A stretch of DNA of 45,694 nt from Chitinophagales bacterium (GCA_017303475.1 JAFLBO010000037.1:1-45694), one strand, 5' to 3'; positions 37,155 through 45,412 are shown, counted from the stretch's first letter. The notes: a model not told the origin generated them from the sequence alone. Made by a program: numbers and translations.

Positions 37155-39577
37155 AGGATTTCAATGATGCCGGTTTTTCCGTTCATCCGGATCCGGTCGC
37201 CGGTTTTCAATAGTTTGGTAATGCCTTTAATGCCCACAATGCAGGGGATGCCCATTTCCCGACTCACGATGGCTGCATGGCTCAGGGTGCTGCCCCGTTC
37301 CACCAAAATGGCTGAGGCAGATTGGAAAATGGTGATCCAGCCCGGATCGGTGGAAGTGGTGACGAGGATATCGCCGTCCAGACTTTTCACCTCGTCGGGG
37401 GTGCGCAGGATACGTACCTGCCCGGTCACTTCGCCGGCACAGCAGGGAATGCCGTGCATTTGGGCCTCCGTAACGGGCACGGGCACATCCAGGTCCAGTT
37501 CTCCGCCGTATTCGTGAATACGCCCCGGCAAATCGGTTATTTCGGCGTAAGCGGCAAACTCGGCCTTGCGTGCGCTCACGCGGGCGCGGAGTTCGGAGGG
37601 ACTGATTTCCTGTTGGAAAAAAGCGGCCAGCTCGGATTCATTCAGGTAAAAAATGTCTCTGAAATGGCCTAAAACACCTTCTTTTTCCCATTTCTGCCCA
37701 ATAGTCCAGAAAAAACGGCGCACGGTTCCGAATCCGAACGTGCGGTCGAAACGCAGGTTCTCGCGGTCGGCAACGGTTTCAGCGGCTTTGTGGGCCACAT
37801 AGCGGAAAATGCGACGTTTGAGCCAGGGCAGACCGGCATCGTAATCTTCTGCCCGGGCTGTTTTGGCTGCGGTGTGTTCGGTGGAAGCCTTGTAGGATTG
37901 CAGGATCCGGATGAGCGATTCAGGGTTTTGGCTAAAGGTGTCGTTTTCGAGTTTCAGTTCGCCGATACTGCGGTCGCCGTAAAGTTCAATATAGGACATG
38001 ATCAGCGCGCCTGTTTGTCCAAAATCCTGATTTACACAGCGTTCCCAAACCAGGGATGCGGGTTCGTTTTGGATGATTTCGAGGCGTTGTTCCTGTTCGG
38101 CGGTGGATACGATCCGGTTGAGCAGCCGGGCCGGCTCTACGGATTTGAGCGGGAATTTACCCACCACCAGTTCGGTATGCAGGTGGGGTTGCCCGAGCCA
38201 TTTGGTACACAGTTTTTCCAGCGTTCCGAAATAGATCATCGCCAGCAAGTCGTTGGCCAGGGGGGGAGTCCATTCGTTGACCAGGATATTTTTGAACGAA
38301 AGGTAATCCTGCCAGACTTCAGCGACGGGAACGCTGGTGTAGTCTTTGTTTTTATAGGATTGAATCACGGCGGCCACTTTTTCCCGAAACTGTTGTTTTT
38401 GTTTGGGGAGCCGGGCATTGGTTTGCAACATCCGTAAAGCGGTTCGGAGCAGGTTCCAATACGAAGCCCATTTGCCCGGTTGCGCTTTCAGGCTGAAGGA
38501 TACGCCGAGCGGTTCAGTCACGCCCATCATTTTTTCCATGTAGGCGGCATTGATCTGGTAGGCCGGCAGCATGGCCAGGGCCTTGTACCAATGGATCAGG
38601 TGGTAATATACCCGACCTTTGATATGGCCCAGCATTTCGTCGAACACTTCCCGGTTGGCTTCCACCTGAGCGCGCGGTACGCCCAGCATGAGGGCGAAGT
38701 TGTAATATACCGAGCAGTAAATCTTCAAAATGAAGGAGAATGTGAGCGGCAAAGTGATGCCCGGGTAGGATTCCACGATGTTGCTGTTGTCCCAGATCAC
38801 GTGGCGAACATCGGTGCGGATGGTGGTGATGGGTCGGCTTTGGAGCAGGTAAAAAGTGTTGTTCAGGTAGCAAAATTCGATATCCTGCGGGCTGCCGAGT
38901 TGTTTTTCCAGACTGGTCAGCGCGGAAGAAATTTCTTCCAGTTGGGCATCAGAGAGTACCGGTATGGATTGTTTTTCAGTGGGCAGGTCTTCGTATTGCA
39001 GGGCGCCGTTCCGATACAGGAGTTGCTGGTTTTTTTCGGCAATTTGTTTGTCCCAGGCGCCGGAGCTTGTTTTCAGGCAGGTATCTGCTACCAAATGACC
39101 CGAAACCAGGCCTTCGCCCAGTCCAAAAACGGCGGTTACAATCTGTTCGTTTTTATAGGGTTTGAGTGGGTTTTTGGAAAAAGCCACACCGCTCGCTGTG
39201 GCTCCAATCATTTCCTGCACCACGATGGCCAGTTGCAGTTGTCCGGGGTAGAGGTCGTTTTGCTGGAGATAAGCGTTTACCCGGGCGCTGTGTTTGGCGG
39301 CGGCAACTTCCCGGATACTGTCCAGGAGTTGTTCGCGGGTGACGAACAGTTTGGTTTCAAACTGGCCGGCAAAGCTGTGCTGTTGTCCGTCTTCGAGGTT
39401 GGCCGAGGAGCGCACGGCAAAGTATTCGGCGCCGGATAGCGTTTCGAGTTGAGCGGTCAGGGATTCCGGCGTAAGGGTTTGCTGATCGGCTTCTGTGAGC
39501 ACAAAAAAGCGGGGCACGCGGTAGCCGAGTGTGGTAAGCTGTTTCAGGGCTGAGGCTTTTCCTCCTATGGGTTGCAT
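37151..39577 (-). CDS. PEP synthase-like dikinase without PEP domain (rifampicin-phosphotransferase-like)
   Basis: The 808-residue protein starts with an ATP-grasp domain: GGKASALKQLTTLGYRVPRF (about 5-24), VRSSANLEDGQQHSFAGQFE (about 54-73), FGLGEGLVSGHLVADT and YLLQSRPITT (about 248-257). A large middle domain (about 265-700) is presumably substrate-binding. The C-terminal swivelling domain has the phosphohistidine in GSTLSHAAIVSREMGIPC (H767). The PEP/pyruvate barrel that follows in PEP synthase is absent. This order (ATP-grasp, substrate, His) is that of rifampicin phosphotransferase, which moves the beta-phosphate of ATP onto a small-molecule hydroxyl. Inside this cluster it more likely phosphorylates a pathway intermediate than gives drug resistance. 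Three bases separate it from the UbiA gene. Confidence 0.85.
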   Translation of the reverse strand: MQPIGGKASALKQLTTLGYRVPRFFVLTEADQQTLTPESLTAQLETLSGAEYFAVRSSANLEDGQQHSFAGQFETKLFVTREQLLDSIREVAAAKHSARVNAYLQQNDLYPGQLQLAIVVQEMIGATASGVAFSKNPLKPYKNEQIVTAVFGLGEGLVSGHLVADTCLKTSSGAWDKQIAEKNQQLLYRNGALQYEDLPTEKQSIPVLSDAQLEEISSALTSLEKQLGSPQDIEFCYLNNTFYLLQSRPITTIRTDVRHVIWDNSNIVESYPGITLPLTFSFILKIYCSVYYNFALMLGVPRAQVEANREVFDEMLGHIKGRVYYHLIHWYKALAMLPAYQINAAYMEKMMGVTEPLGVSFSLKAQPGKWASYWNLLRTALRMLQTNARLPKQKQQFREKVAAVIQSYKNKDYTSVPVAEVWQDYLSFKNILVNEWTPPLANDLLAMIYFGTLEKLCTKWLGQPHLHTELVVGKFPLKSVEPARLLNRIVSTAEQEQRLEIIQNEPASLVWERCVNQDFGQTGALIMSYIELYGDRSIGELKLENDTFSQNPESLIRILQSYKASTEHTAAKTARAEDYDAGLPWLKRRIFRYVAHKAAETVADRENLRFDRTFGFGTVRRFFWTIGQKWEKEGVLGHFRDIFYLNESELAAFFQQEISPSELRARVSARKAEFAAYAEITDLPGRIHEYGGELDLDVPVPVTEAQMHGIPCCAGEVTGQVRILRTPDEVKSLDGDILVTTSTDPGWITIFQSASAILVERGSTLSHAAIVSREMGIPCIVGIKGITKLLKTGDRIRMNGKTGIIEIL

Positions 39578-39580
39578 ATG

Positions 39581-40480
39581 CTATTGCAGGATAAACGGCA
39601 AGGCGCCGATGTTCAGGTACATGCCCAGGGTCCATACACCGGATACGATTTCGATGGCTTTGCTGCGTTTTTTATCGGGTTTTTGCAGAAAAATGAGGGC
39701 TACCAGGATTGCCACAACATACAGGCTCAGGAAACAGATGTACACCCAGGAAGGGCTGTTGATTTGTTTAGCGGCCACAAATGCGGAAATCAGGGTGACG
39801 GTCAGCACTGCCAACCAGAGGAATACGCCGCCTTTGAGTCCGTAGAGTTTGGTGTAAGAAACCACGCCTTCTTCTTCCATTTCCGGGCTTTTGATTTTTC
39901 GTCCGAATTCCAGCACCATACCATTGAAAAAGGAAACCAGAAAGAACCACACCAATGCCTGGGGTGGGTAACCGCCATCGGCAGCCCAGTAGGCGGCGCT
40001 GGCCACGAGGTCTACCAACGGTATGATGGCCATATGGGATAAAACGTAGGCAATCTGGTGCTTTTTTAACCACTCGGCTACAAAAAACTCATGGTACATC
40101 AGGGTCATGTAGCCGATGCTGACCAGGTAGGTGATCAAAAATTGAGGAAACAGCAGCAGCAGGATGGCCTGAAAGAGCAGCACTCCCCATGCGATCCGTT
40201 TGAGCTCCTGAAGTGTAACAAGTCCGCGCGGCACCGGCAGGTATTTCCGGTACAGCATATCGTCTTCATGGTCTTTGAACTCATCGGAAATGCGCAGGAG
40301 GAAAAAGGTGGTAGCGGTGAGCAGGAATGCGGCAATGTAATAGGGTATCGGCACGAAGCGTGTGGCTCCGTCGGCCATCAGGGCATAGCAGATGGCTGAA
40401 AAGGAGAATATCCCGATGATGGGGATATGCGATTGCAGCGGGAAGCGCTCGTTGAGGTAGGTTAGGTATTTATGGGTCAT
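39581..40480 (-). CDS. UbiA family prenyltransferase
   Basis: The 299-residue membrane protein has eight to nine hydrophobic helices and the UbiA aspartate motif in LLRISDEFKDHEDDMLYRKY (about 61-80; D66, D70, D73/D74), followed by LPVPRGLVTLQEL. The second acidic site is around IKSPEMEEEGVVSYTKLYG. UbiA enzymes attach a prenyl chain from a diphosphate to an aromatic ring, a sugar or glycerol phosphate in the membrane. Among isoprenoid genes here it probably makes the committed prenylated lipid. The start codon lies inside a tandem repeat: seven ATGs occur at exact 12-base steps (40552 to 40480). The ATG at 40480 is the first without an in-frame stop behind it. It leads the six-gene minus-strand cluster. 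Confidence 0.85.
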   Translation of the reverse strand: MTHKYLTYLNERFPLQSHIPIIGIFSFSAICYALMADGATRFVPIPYYIAAFLLTATTFFLLRISDEFKDHEDDMLYRKYLPVPRGLVTLQELKRIAWGVLLFQAILLLLFPQFLITYLVSIGYMTLMYHEFFVAEWLKKHQIAYVLSHMAIIPLVDLVASAAYWAADGGYPPQALVWFFLVSFFNGMVLEFGRKIKSPEMEEEGVVSYTKLYGLKGGVFLWLAVLTVTLISAFVAAKQINSPSWVYICFLSLYVVAILVALIFLQKPDKKRSKAIEIVSGVWTLGMYLNIGALPFILQ

Positions 40481-40635
40481 TTAGGAGGTCATTTAGGAGG
40501 TCATTTGGGAGGTCATTTGGGAGGTCATTTGGGAGGTCATTTGGGAGGTCATTTATGGGTCATTGGGGGGTCATTTGGGTCATTTTAGGGTCATTTTAGG
40601 GCCATTTGAGGGGTCATTTAAGGGTCATTTGGGTC
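40478..40635. repeat. Tandem GGTCATTT repeat, left arm around the four-helix-bundle gene
   Basis: Units of 12 bases (GGTCATTTGGGA, GGTCATTTAGGA) run regularly from 40478 to 40552, then become irregular to 40635. They include the start codon of the UbiA gene and the stop codon plus last six codons of the four-helix-bundle gene (40618-40638). The reverse orientation of the same family is at 41085-41316. Confidence 0.92.
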
Positions 40636-41070
40636 AAAGGGGGGTGGTTCGTTGGTTGAATTGGGGGAATAAAAATCATCTGGTTCATGCAGGGTGTTTT
40701 TTTCGGAACTGGATTGTCCAATTGATTTTAAGTATTTGTTGAGCAGCCAGTGTTCTTTTATGAGTAACTGTTTGATGGACTCAAATTCGGGTGTCTTAAT
40801 CAAGTTTCTGTTATTCGCCTTATAGAGCCATGATTTGGTTTCCAGCAAAGAGCCGCGGGCGTAAAAGCAAAAATTTTTATTTTCCTTAAAATGAAATCTT
40901 CCATGGCCTTCTGCAATGTTGGCGGCAATGGAATCAGCCGCATCACAAAATTGCACGCCAATGGTTTTTTTAGGAAATACCTCCCATGAATCCACCAAAG
41001 CCCACACTTCCTCCCCTATTTGCATAGCCACTTTGTACACTTCCAAATCATCTAAAGGTATATACGCCAT
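40618..41070 (-). CDS. Four-helix bundle protein (S23/23S rRNA intervening sequence type)
   Basis: The 150-residue product matches the four-helix-bundle family (TIGR02436-like): DLEVYKVAMQIGEEVWALVD (about 8-27), TIGVQFCDAADSIAANIAEG (about 36-55, with the usual NIAEG), FYARGSLLETKSWLYKA, and a final helix LLIKEHWLLNKYLKSIG. Family members are encoded in hairpin intervening sequences of 23S rRNA, as accessory Avd proteins of diversity-generating retroelements, and alone. ATG 41070 is the family start; the longer frame to 41157 runs into repeat DNA. The C-terminal tail (PPPFDPNDP) is partly encoded by repeat units. The gene lies between inverted arms of the GGTCATTT family, a setting reminiscent of the rRNA intervening sequences. 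Confidence 0.85.
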   Translation of the reverse strand: MAYIPLDDLEVYKVAMQIGEEVWALVDSWEVFPKKTIGVQFCDAADSIAANIAEGHGRFHFKENKNFCFYARGSLLETKSWLYKANNRNLIKTPEFESIKQLLIKEHWLLNKYLKSIGQSSSEKNTLHEPDDFYSPNSTNEPPPFDPNDP

Positions 41071-41084
41071 GTTATGTTGCTTTT

Positions 41085-41316
41085 GTTTAAATGACCACCC
41101 AAATGACTCCCGAAAAATCACTGCGGGGTCGTAAATGACCCCTAAAATGACCTCCAAATGACCCCTAAAATGACCTCCAAATGACCCCTAAAATGACCTC
41201 CAAATGACCCCTAAAATGACCTCCAAATGACCCCTAAAATGACCTCCAAATGACCCCTAAAATGACCCTTCAAATGACTCTTAAATGACCCTAAAATGAC
41301 CTCCAAATGACCCTCC
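41085..41316. repeat. Tandem AAATGACC repeat, right arm around the four-helix-bundle gene
   Basis: A period of about 23 bases (AAATGACCCCT plus AAAATGACCTCC) is repeated about five times between 41131 and 41262, with variants on both sides. It is the reverse complement of the repeats at 40478-40635. The array reaches to within one base of the HMG-CoA reductase stop codon (41317). Confidence 0.92.
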
Positions 41317-42576
41317 TTACCTCCCCAACTGCTGATGTGCTTTGGTGAAATGTCCTTCAGAAAGGGCTGCTGCGATGGAGATTTCGCCGCAAAGCAGTAA
41401 AGCGCCACAGATTTCAGCGAAATGACGGGCTTTGCCGGCGCCGGCGCAGTCCATGAGTTGCAGACATTCCTGTTGGGTGGTAAATTTGGTGCCGCCGCCT
41501 ACGGTTCCTACGATGAGGTTGGGCAGGGTGACGGATACATAGAGCTCATCGTTGTTCACACATTCCATGCGGGTAACGCCCACAGCGGCCTCGGATACAC
41601 AGGCTACATCCTGTCCGGTGGCCATGAAGAGGGCTGTGAGTCCGTTGGCGAAGTGTCCTTGTGCGCCAATGGATCCGCTTTGGATAACCGACACGGTGCT
41701 GGCGCGCCAGTATTCTTCCATGGTCCGTGCGGAGGTTTTGAGTACGTTGGCCAGTATATCTGCAGGTAAAATGCATTCTGCCGTTACTTTTTTGCCACGC
41801 ACGGTGGTGAACGACAGGGCGCTGGCTTTTTTATCACCCGAATAATTACCTTCCACGAACCAGTATTTCATGGGGATGGGGCAATGTGCGGCAATGTACT
41901 GACAAACGGCATCGGTGCAGATGGTGACCATATTTTGGCCGGAGGCATCGCCGGTGAGGTATTCGAAGGTCAGGATGACGTGGTTGCCTTCCATATTCAG
42001 GTGAATGTCTGTCAGTTTACCATGGCGGGTTTTGCTTTGGGCGATCTCGAAAAAAGTAGCTTTCTGATCGGTGGTCCAAACCAGGAAACGGATAGCGTCT
42101 TCAATGGTATTAAAACCGAACAAGGGGCTGCGGCGCACGCCTTCGGTGAGGCAGGCGCTGGCAACACCACCAGCCCGGCTAGCGGCTTTGGCGCCACGGT
42201 GGTAGGAAGCAACGAGGGCGCCTTCAGTGGTGGCTAAGGGAACATAGTAATGGCCTTTGGCTACAGAACCGTTCACTTTCAGAGGGCCAACTACGCCGGT
42301 AGGCACCTGGGTAAACCCGATAAAATTTTCGATACTGCCTTCCAGACGTTCCAGATCCGGGTGAGATTCGTCAGGGATCAGGTATTTGAGGGTGTTGGGA
42401 CGCTGCTCTGCAAGGTGTTCGAGTCGTTCTCGGGTAGCTTCAGCGGAGTAGTCCTTGGGCATACCGGAGGGAAGCGGAGAATCGTCGGGTCTCAGGTTGC
42501 TGATAAGCGTTTCGAGTCCGGATTGCTCCTGCATGCGTTCAAAGATCTTTTTGGCTTTGTCGATATTGATTGACAT
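41317..42576 (-). CDS. Hydroxymethylglutaryl-CoA reductase
   Basis: The 419-residue protein has the HMG-CoA reductase core: ENFIGFTQVPTGVVGPLKV (83-101), ATTEGALVAS (115-124, catalytic E118), LTGDASGQNM (207-216, catalytic D210), YSGDKKAS (245-252, catalytic K249/K250), GAQGHFANGLTALFMATGQD (304-323) and a C-terminal histidine (H409 in LSEGHF). It makes mevalonate, feeding the isoprenoid pathway. The ATG at 42576 is chosen over the frame start at 42681 because MSINIDKAKKIFERM fits and a promoter box lies just upstream. It lies upstream of, and on the same strand as, the UbiA cluster, supporting an isoprenoid context. The four-helix-bundle gene and repeats sit between them. Confidence 0.92.
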   Translation of the reverse strand: MSINIDKAKKIFERMQEQSGLETLISNLRPDDSPLPSGMPKDYSAEATRERLEHLAEQRPNTLKYLIPDESHPDLERLEGSIENFIGFTQVPTGVVGPLKVNGSVAKGHYYVPLATTEGALVASYHRGAKAASRAGGVASACLTEGVRRSPLFGFNTIEDAIRFLVWTTDQKATFFEIAQSKTRHGKLTDIHLNMEGNHVILTFEYLTGDASGQNMVTICTDAVCQYIAAHCPIPMKYWFVEGNYSGDKKASALSFTTVRGKKVTAECILPADILANVLKTSARTMEEYWRASTVSVIQSGSIGAQGHFANGLTALFMATGQDVACVSEAAVGVTRMECVNNDELYVSVTLPNLIVGTVGGGTKFTTQQECLQLMDCAGAGKARHFAEICGALLLCGEISIAAALSEGHFTKAHQQLGR

Positions 42577-42617
42577 AGTGGGTAGTTGAGTGTCTTGAAA
42601 GAGGCTCAATGATAAAA

Positions 42618-42625
42618 CAAAATTA
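42618..42625 (-). promoter_or_regulatory. Candidate -7 box of the HMG-CoA reductase gene
   Basis: On the minus strand TAATTTTG matches TAnnTTTG and lies 41 bases before the ATG at 42576. No convincing -33 TTG is seen. Confidence 0.4.
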
Positions 42626-43109
42626 CATTCAAGCACAGGGAATGAATGTCGGATATTTTGTTGAGGTGTGTCAAAATCCAATTAAGGCGGGCGAATTGTG
42701 GTATGAATTCATACAAAGTGAAAATTTTGGAGTGCCGATAATGCGCCTCAACTTTGCCTTGAAATTGAAAACAACGCCTGTATAACCCTGGTGGAGACGT
42801 TGGATTGCTGGGTGATGGCTTTTGGATAAAAAGCCCCGAAGCTAAAATCCAGTAGTCTAACGTTCTGACCTTTTAGTAACTCAACCGGGGTATTAAAATT
42901 GAATACTTCTGTGCTTGAATTGCATGAACAAGTTGCGTTAACTCAGGAATATGTGGTAAAAGAATAAACCAAGAATGGACTCAATGCAAATTTAGGTTTG
43001 CCTAAAATTGATTGATAATCAAATTAATTTTTTAACCTGACGGCAAAGGAAATCCCCACCGGCGCGCGAGGTAAGGACAACTGAAAACCGTCAAAACAGC
43101 ATCATTTTT
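42626..43109. other. Gap without a convincing gene
   Basis: Between the HMG-CoA reductase promoter and the lipoprotein gene at 43110 I see no supported gene. A minus-strand open frame (about 42748-42942) reads smoothly but has no ATG and no recognised domain. A short GC-rich patch (about 43039-43075, CCCCACCGGCGCGCGAGG) stands out from AT-rich surroundings; it might be structured RNA or decayed sequence. Confidence 0.4.
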
Positions 43110-44690
43110 ATGAAAAAGCTCAATCTGGTCACATCGTGGCCATTAATTCTTATTGCCTTATTTTTAGGCATTTTACCTTCTTGCAAAAAAGATGGAATAA
43201 ATACTCAGCATTCTTTCTCATTTCCTGAGAACTATCCAATAAGTATAGGTGAGGCGAAGGCTTTTTTCGAGCAACTGAAGTACAGCACTGATCAGCAATC
43301 ACTTGGCAATGATTCCACCAGAATCTTCAACCTTCCGGTTGTGCCTAATTGGAGCGAAGCCTACCTCAGTAATTCTCTTTCCGGCAGGCAAATCGTTGTT
43401 TCACCATTACAGGATTCTGTTTTCGCGTCAGCTAATGATGGCAGAGCTGGCCTAAGATTATTGGTAAGTAATTTGGGTGGTGACACACTAAATGTGGAGA
43501 TAATGCTGTTTATAGCGGATTCAAATTACTTTTTTTCAAACAATCAGGACATAGGTTTTGCGGATTTTTCGGGTGTTTACGCATTGTTTGATATTGGATT
43601 TCATTTTAAGGGTGGCGTTAGAATGGTTAACGGCGCCCCTGTTGGCGGTATAACATCGATTCAGAGGGGAGGACAAGTTAGGATGGCAGAAGAAAGGGAA
43701 GATGGCGACTGTCTTGATGTGATTGAAATAATCTACGAACCTTGCCCTGATATTGCCGTCAGCGATTGTGAGGTGCCTGTTGTTGTTGTGTCACAAGATT
43801 GTGTACACGAATTCGAAGGTGGAAATACTGGTGGTAGTACAAGTGGTGGTGGTACAGGAACAGGCACTGGTGGTGGCGGCGGAGGTGGTACAGGCACCGG
43901 AACGGGTACGGGCACCCCTCCACCGGGCTATCCTTTTGCTAATACCAATTGGCAATATATCTATACCAGCCATATTCCGATTCAGTGGTTTATCCAAGGT
44001 GGGGGTACACTACCTCCAGGATTGAATGTTGAGGAAGCTGAGAAACTGCGTCAACTATACAACATTTGTGAGTTCAATGCAGTGCAATTGGATTGGTTGG
44101 CTAGCAATTCACCAAGTATTGAAGTACTTTTGGACTTTCTAACTAACCAAAACAATACCCCTAATGCAATTGAGTTTGTCAAAGCAATTATTCAAGAGAA
44201 CATTGCGAATGACTCTGACCCAACGAATCCTCCTGTGTCTGTAAATGATCCGCTTTGTGTTGAAATATTAAATTTCAAGACATTCATAAATGATTTAGAT
44301 CATAATTACAAATTTACAGGCTTAACGCTGTCAAATTCTTATTATACGTGGACAGTCCCCAATGGAAACCCTGTTTCAATGTATATAGAAAACATTCGAT
44401 TTACAATACAAGCAAATCATAACAACACTTGCTTATTATCATCAAATGTGTTCCTTGCAAATGCAGTAAATACTTCAATGGCAACCACACAACAAATGAT
44501 AAATCAGAATCCATTAAATGCAAACACAATAGCGAACATTCAGTTTTTAACTATCCTGTACAATAATTTTACAACGGAAGTTAAAAATTGTAACCCCAGT
44601 TACTCTGCAAATGTTGCAATGGGAGATCCTGGTGGGGCTTTTGGATATCCAATGGTCAACCTCGATTCGGAGATAATAAATTGCCCATAA
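43110..44690 (+). CDS. Large lipoprotein with Gly/Thr linker, unknown function
   Basis: The 526-residue product has a lipoprotein signal (LILIALFLGILPSC). The N-terminal domain (about 30-240) includes YPISIGEAKAFFEQL, a start seen in several exported Bacteroidota proteins, and ends with a Cys-containing stretch (DCLDVIEIIYEPCPD, SDCEVPVVVVSQDC). A Gly/Thr/Ser linker (about 237-273) leads to a C-terminal domain that I do not recognise (about 274-526), rich in Asn, Thr and Ile. It is a probable surface or periplasmic lipoprotein. DNA is AT-rich. A strong hairpin follows ten bases after the stop codon, and a second lipoprotein gene follows on the same strand. Confidence 0.75.
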   Translation: MKKLNLVTSWPLILIALFLGILPSCKKDGINTQHSFSFPENYPISIGEAKAFFEQLKYSTDQQSLGNDSTRIFNLPVVPNWSEAYLSNSLSGRQIVVSPLQDSVFASANDGRAGLRLLVSNLGGDTLNVEIMLFIADSNYFFSNNQDIGFADFSGVYALFDIGFHFKGGVRMVNGAPVGGITSIQRGGQVRMAEEREDGDCLDVIEIIYEPCPDIAVSDCEVPVVVVSQDCVHEFEGGNTGGSTSGGGTGTGTGGGGGGGTGTGTGTGTPPPGYPFANTNWQYIYTSHIPIQWFIQGGGTLPPGLNVEEAEKLRQLYNICEFNAVQLDWLASNSPSIEVLLDFLTNQNNTPNAIEFVKAIIQENIANDSDPTNPPVSVNDPLCVEILNFKTFINDLDHNYKFTGLTLSNSYYTWTVPNGNPVSMYIENIRFTIQANHNNTCLLSSNVFLANAVNTSMATTQQMINQNPLNANTIANIQFLTILYNNFTTEVKNCNPSYSANVAMGDPGGAFGYPMVNLDSEIINCP

Positions 44691-44699
44691 AGTTAATAA

Positions 44700-44739
44700 C
44701 AGGGTAGAGAATTCTGCTTTTAGATAATTCTCTACCCTG
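44700..44739 (+). terminator. 14-bp perfect hairpin after the lipoprotein gene
   Basis: CAGGGTAGAGAATT (44700-44713) pairs exactly with AATTCTCTACCCTG (44726-44739) around a 12-base loop. It begins 10 bases after the stop codon of the lipoprotein gene and ends 16 bases before the next ATG. No T run follows, so termination may be partial or of another type. Confidence 0.75.
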
Positions 44740-44755
44740 AAATTTAGAAAAAACG

Positions 44756-45412
44756 ATGCTCACTCTTGGCAGATTGATTTTTTTGTGTTTATTACTGATG
44801 TTAAGTTTACTTCCAGCATGCGTTAGAAATTATTCTAACGTTTATAATTCTCCTGTTTGTTTTAATAAATTAAATAATTTAGCAATATTTACCTATTTGA
44901 AACTCGAAAATACCTATGAAAGCCTTCTAACGGGAAAAGGCAGGATAAAACTTGATCCAATTTTACGTTGGAGAGATAATATTGCTGAAAATGGTAAAGT
45001 TTATCTTGATTGTACACTATCAACAGCCCAATTAATACACCCCATCAATTCCGGAATTGATAGATTGGTTGTTCCAGATTCGTTATCAAATATATATGAG
45101 TTTACGACTGGTTCAGAAGATTTTGCTAATAGTTATTCCATATTTCATCAATTTTCGCCTCTTTTGCCAACGAAATCAGCAAATATTTTTTTTGTAGAGC
45201 ATGTCGTTTGGGGAAATTCTTGTTCAGGCAATAGTTGTATCAGAATACTATTACGACACTTTATTGTATTTAAAGTTGAAAATAATAAAATTGAGTATTT
45301 AAAAGACCTTACAGAAAAAGAAAGCCCAGACTTTATAGTTTTTGGTGGATTTAGTAAAAAAGATATGGATAGCTCACTTCCCGGTGAAAAAATTACAAAA
45401 TTCGGGTGGTAA
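44756..45412 (+). CDS. Lipoprotein of unknown function
   Basis: The 218-residue protein has a lipoprotein signal (LIFLCLLLMLSLLPAC) and a mature part without a recognised domain. It contains an apparent disulfide-type pair in NSCSGNSCIRILLRHFIVFK and ends with SSLPGEKITKFGW. The gene is AT-rich like the one before it and is separated from it by a hairpin, so it may have its own promoter or be expressed by read-through. I cannot assign a function. Confidence 0.65.
   Translation: MLTLGRLIFLCLLLMLSLLPACVRNYSNVYNSPVCFNKLNNLAIFTYLKLENTYESLLTGKGRIKLDPILRWRDNIAENGKVYLDCTLSTAQLIHPINSGIDRLVVPDSLSNIYEFTTGSEDFANSYSIFHQFSPLLPTKSANIFFVEHVVWGNSCSGNSCIRILLRHFIVFKVENNKIEYLKDLTEKESPDFIVFGGFSKKDMDSSLPGEKITKFGW

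Noticed and set aside
40618..41070. Avd-like protein as part of a diversity-generating retroelement
   Set aside because: No reverse transcriptase, template repeat or variable repeat is visible nearby; only the general four-helix-bundle family is shared.
42748..42942. Minus-strand open frame of about 65 codons upstream of HMG-CoA reductase
   Set aside because: It reads smoothly but has no ATG, is bounded by a stop directly upstream and shows no recognisable domain; it may be chance or a relic.
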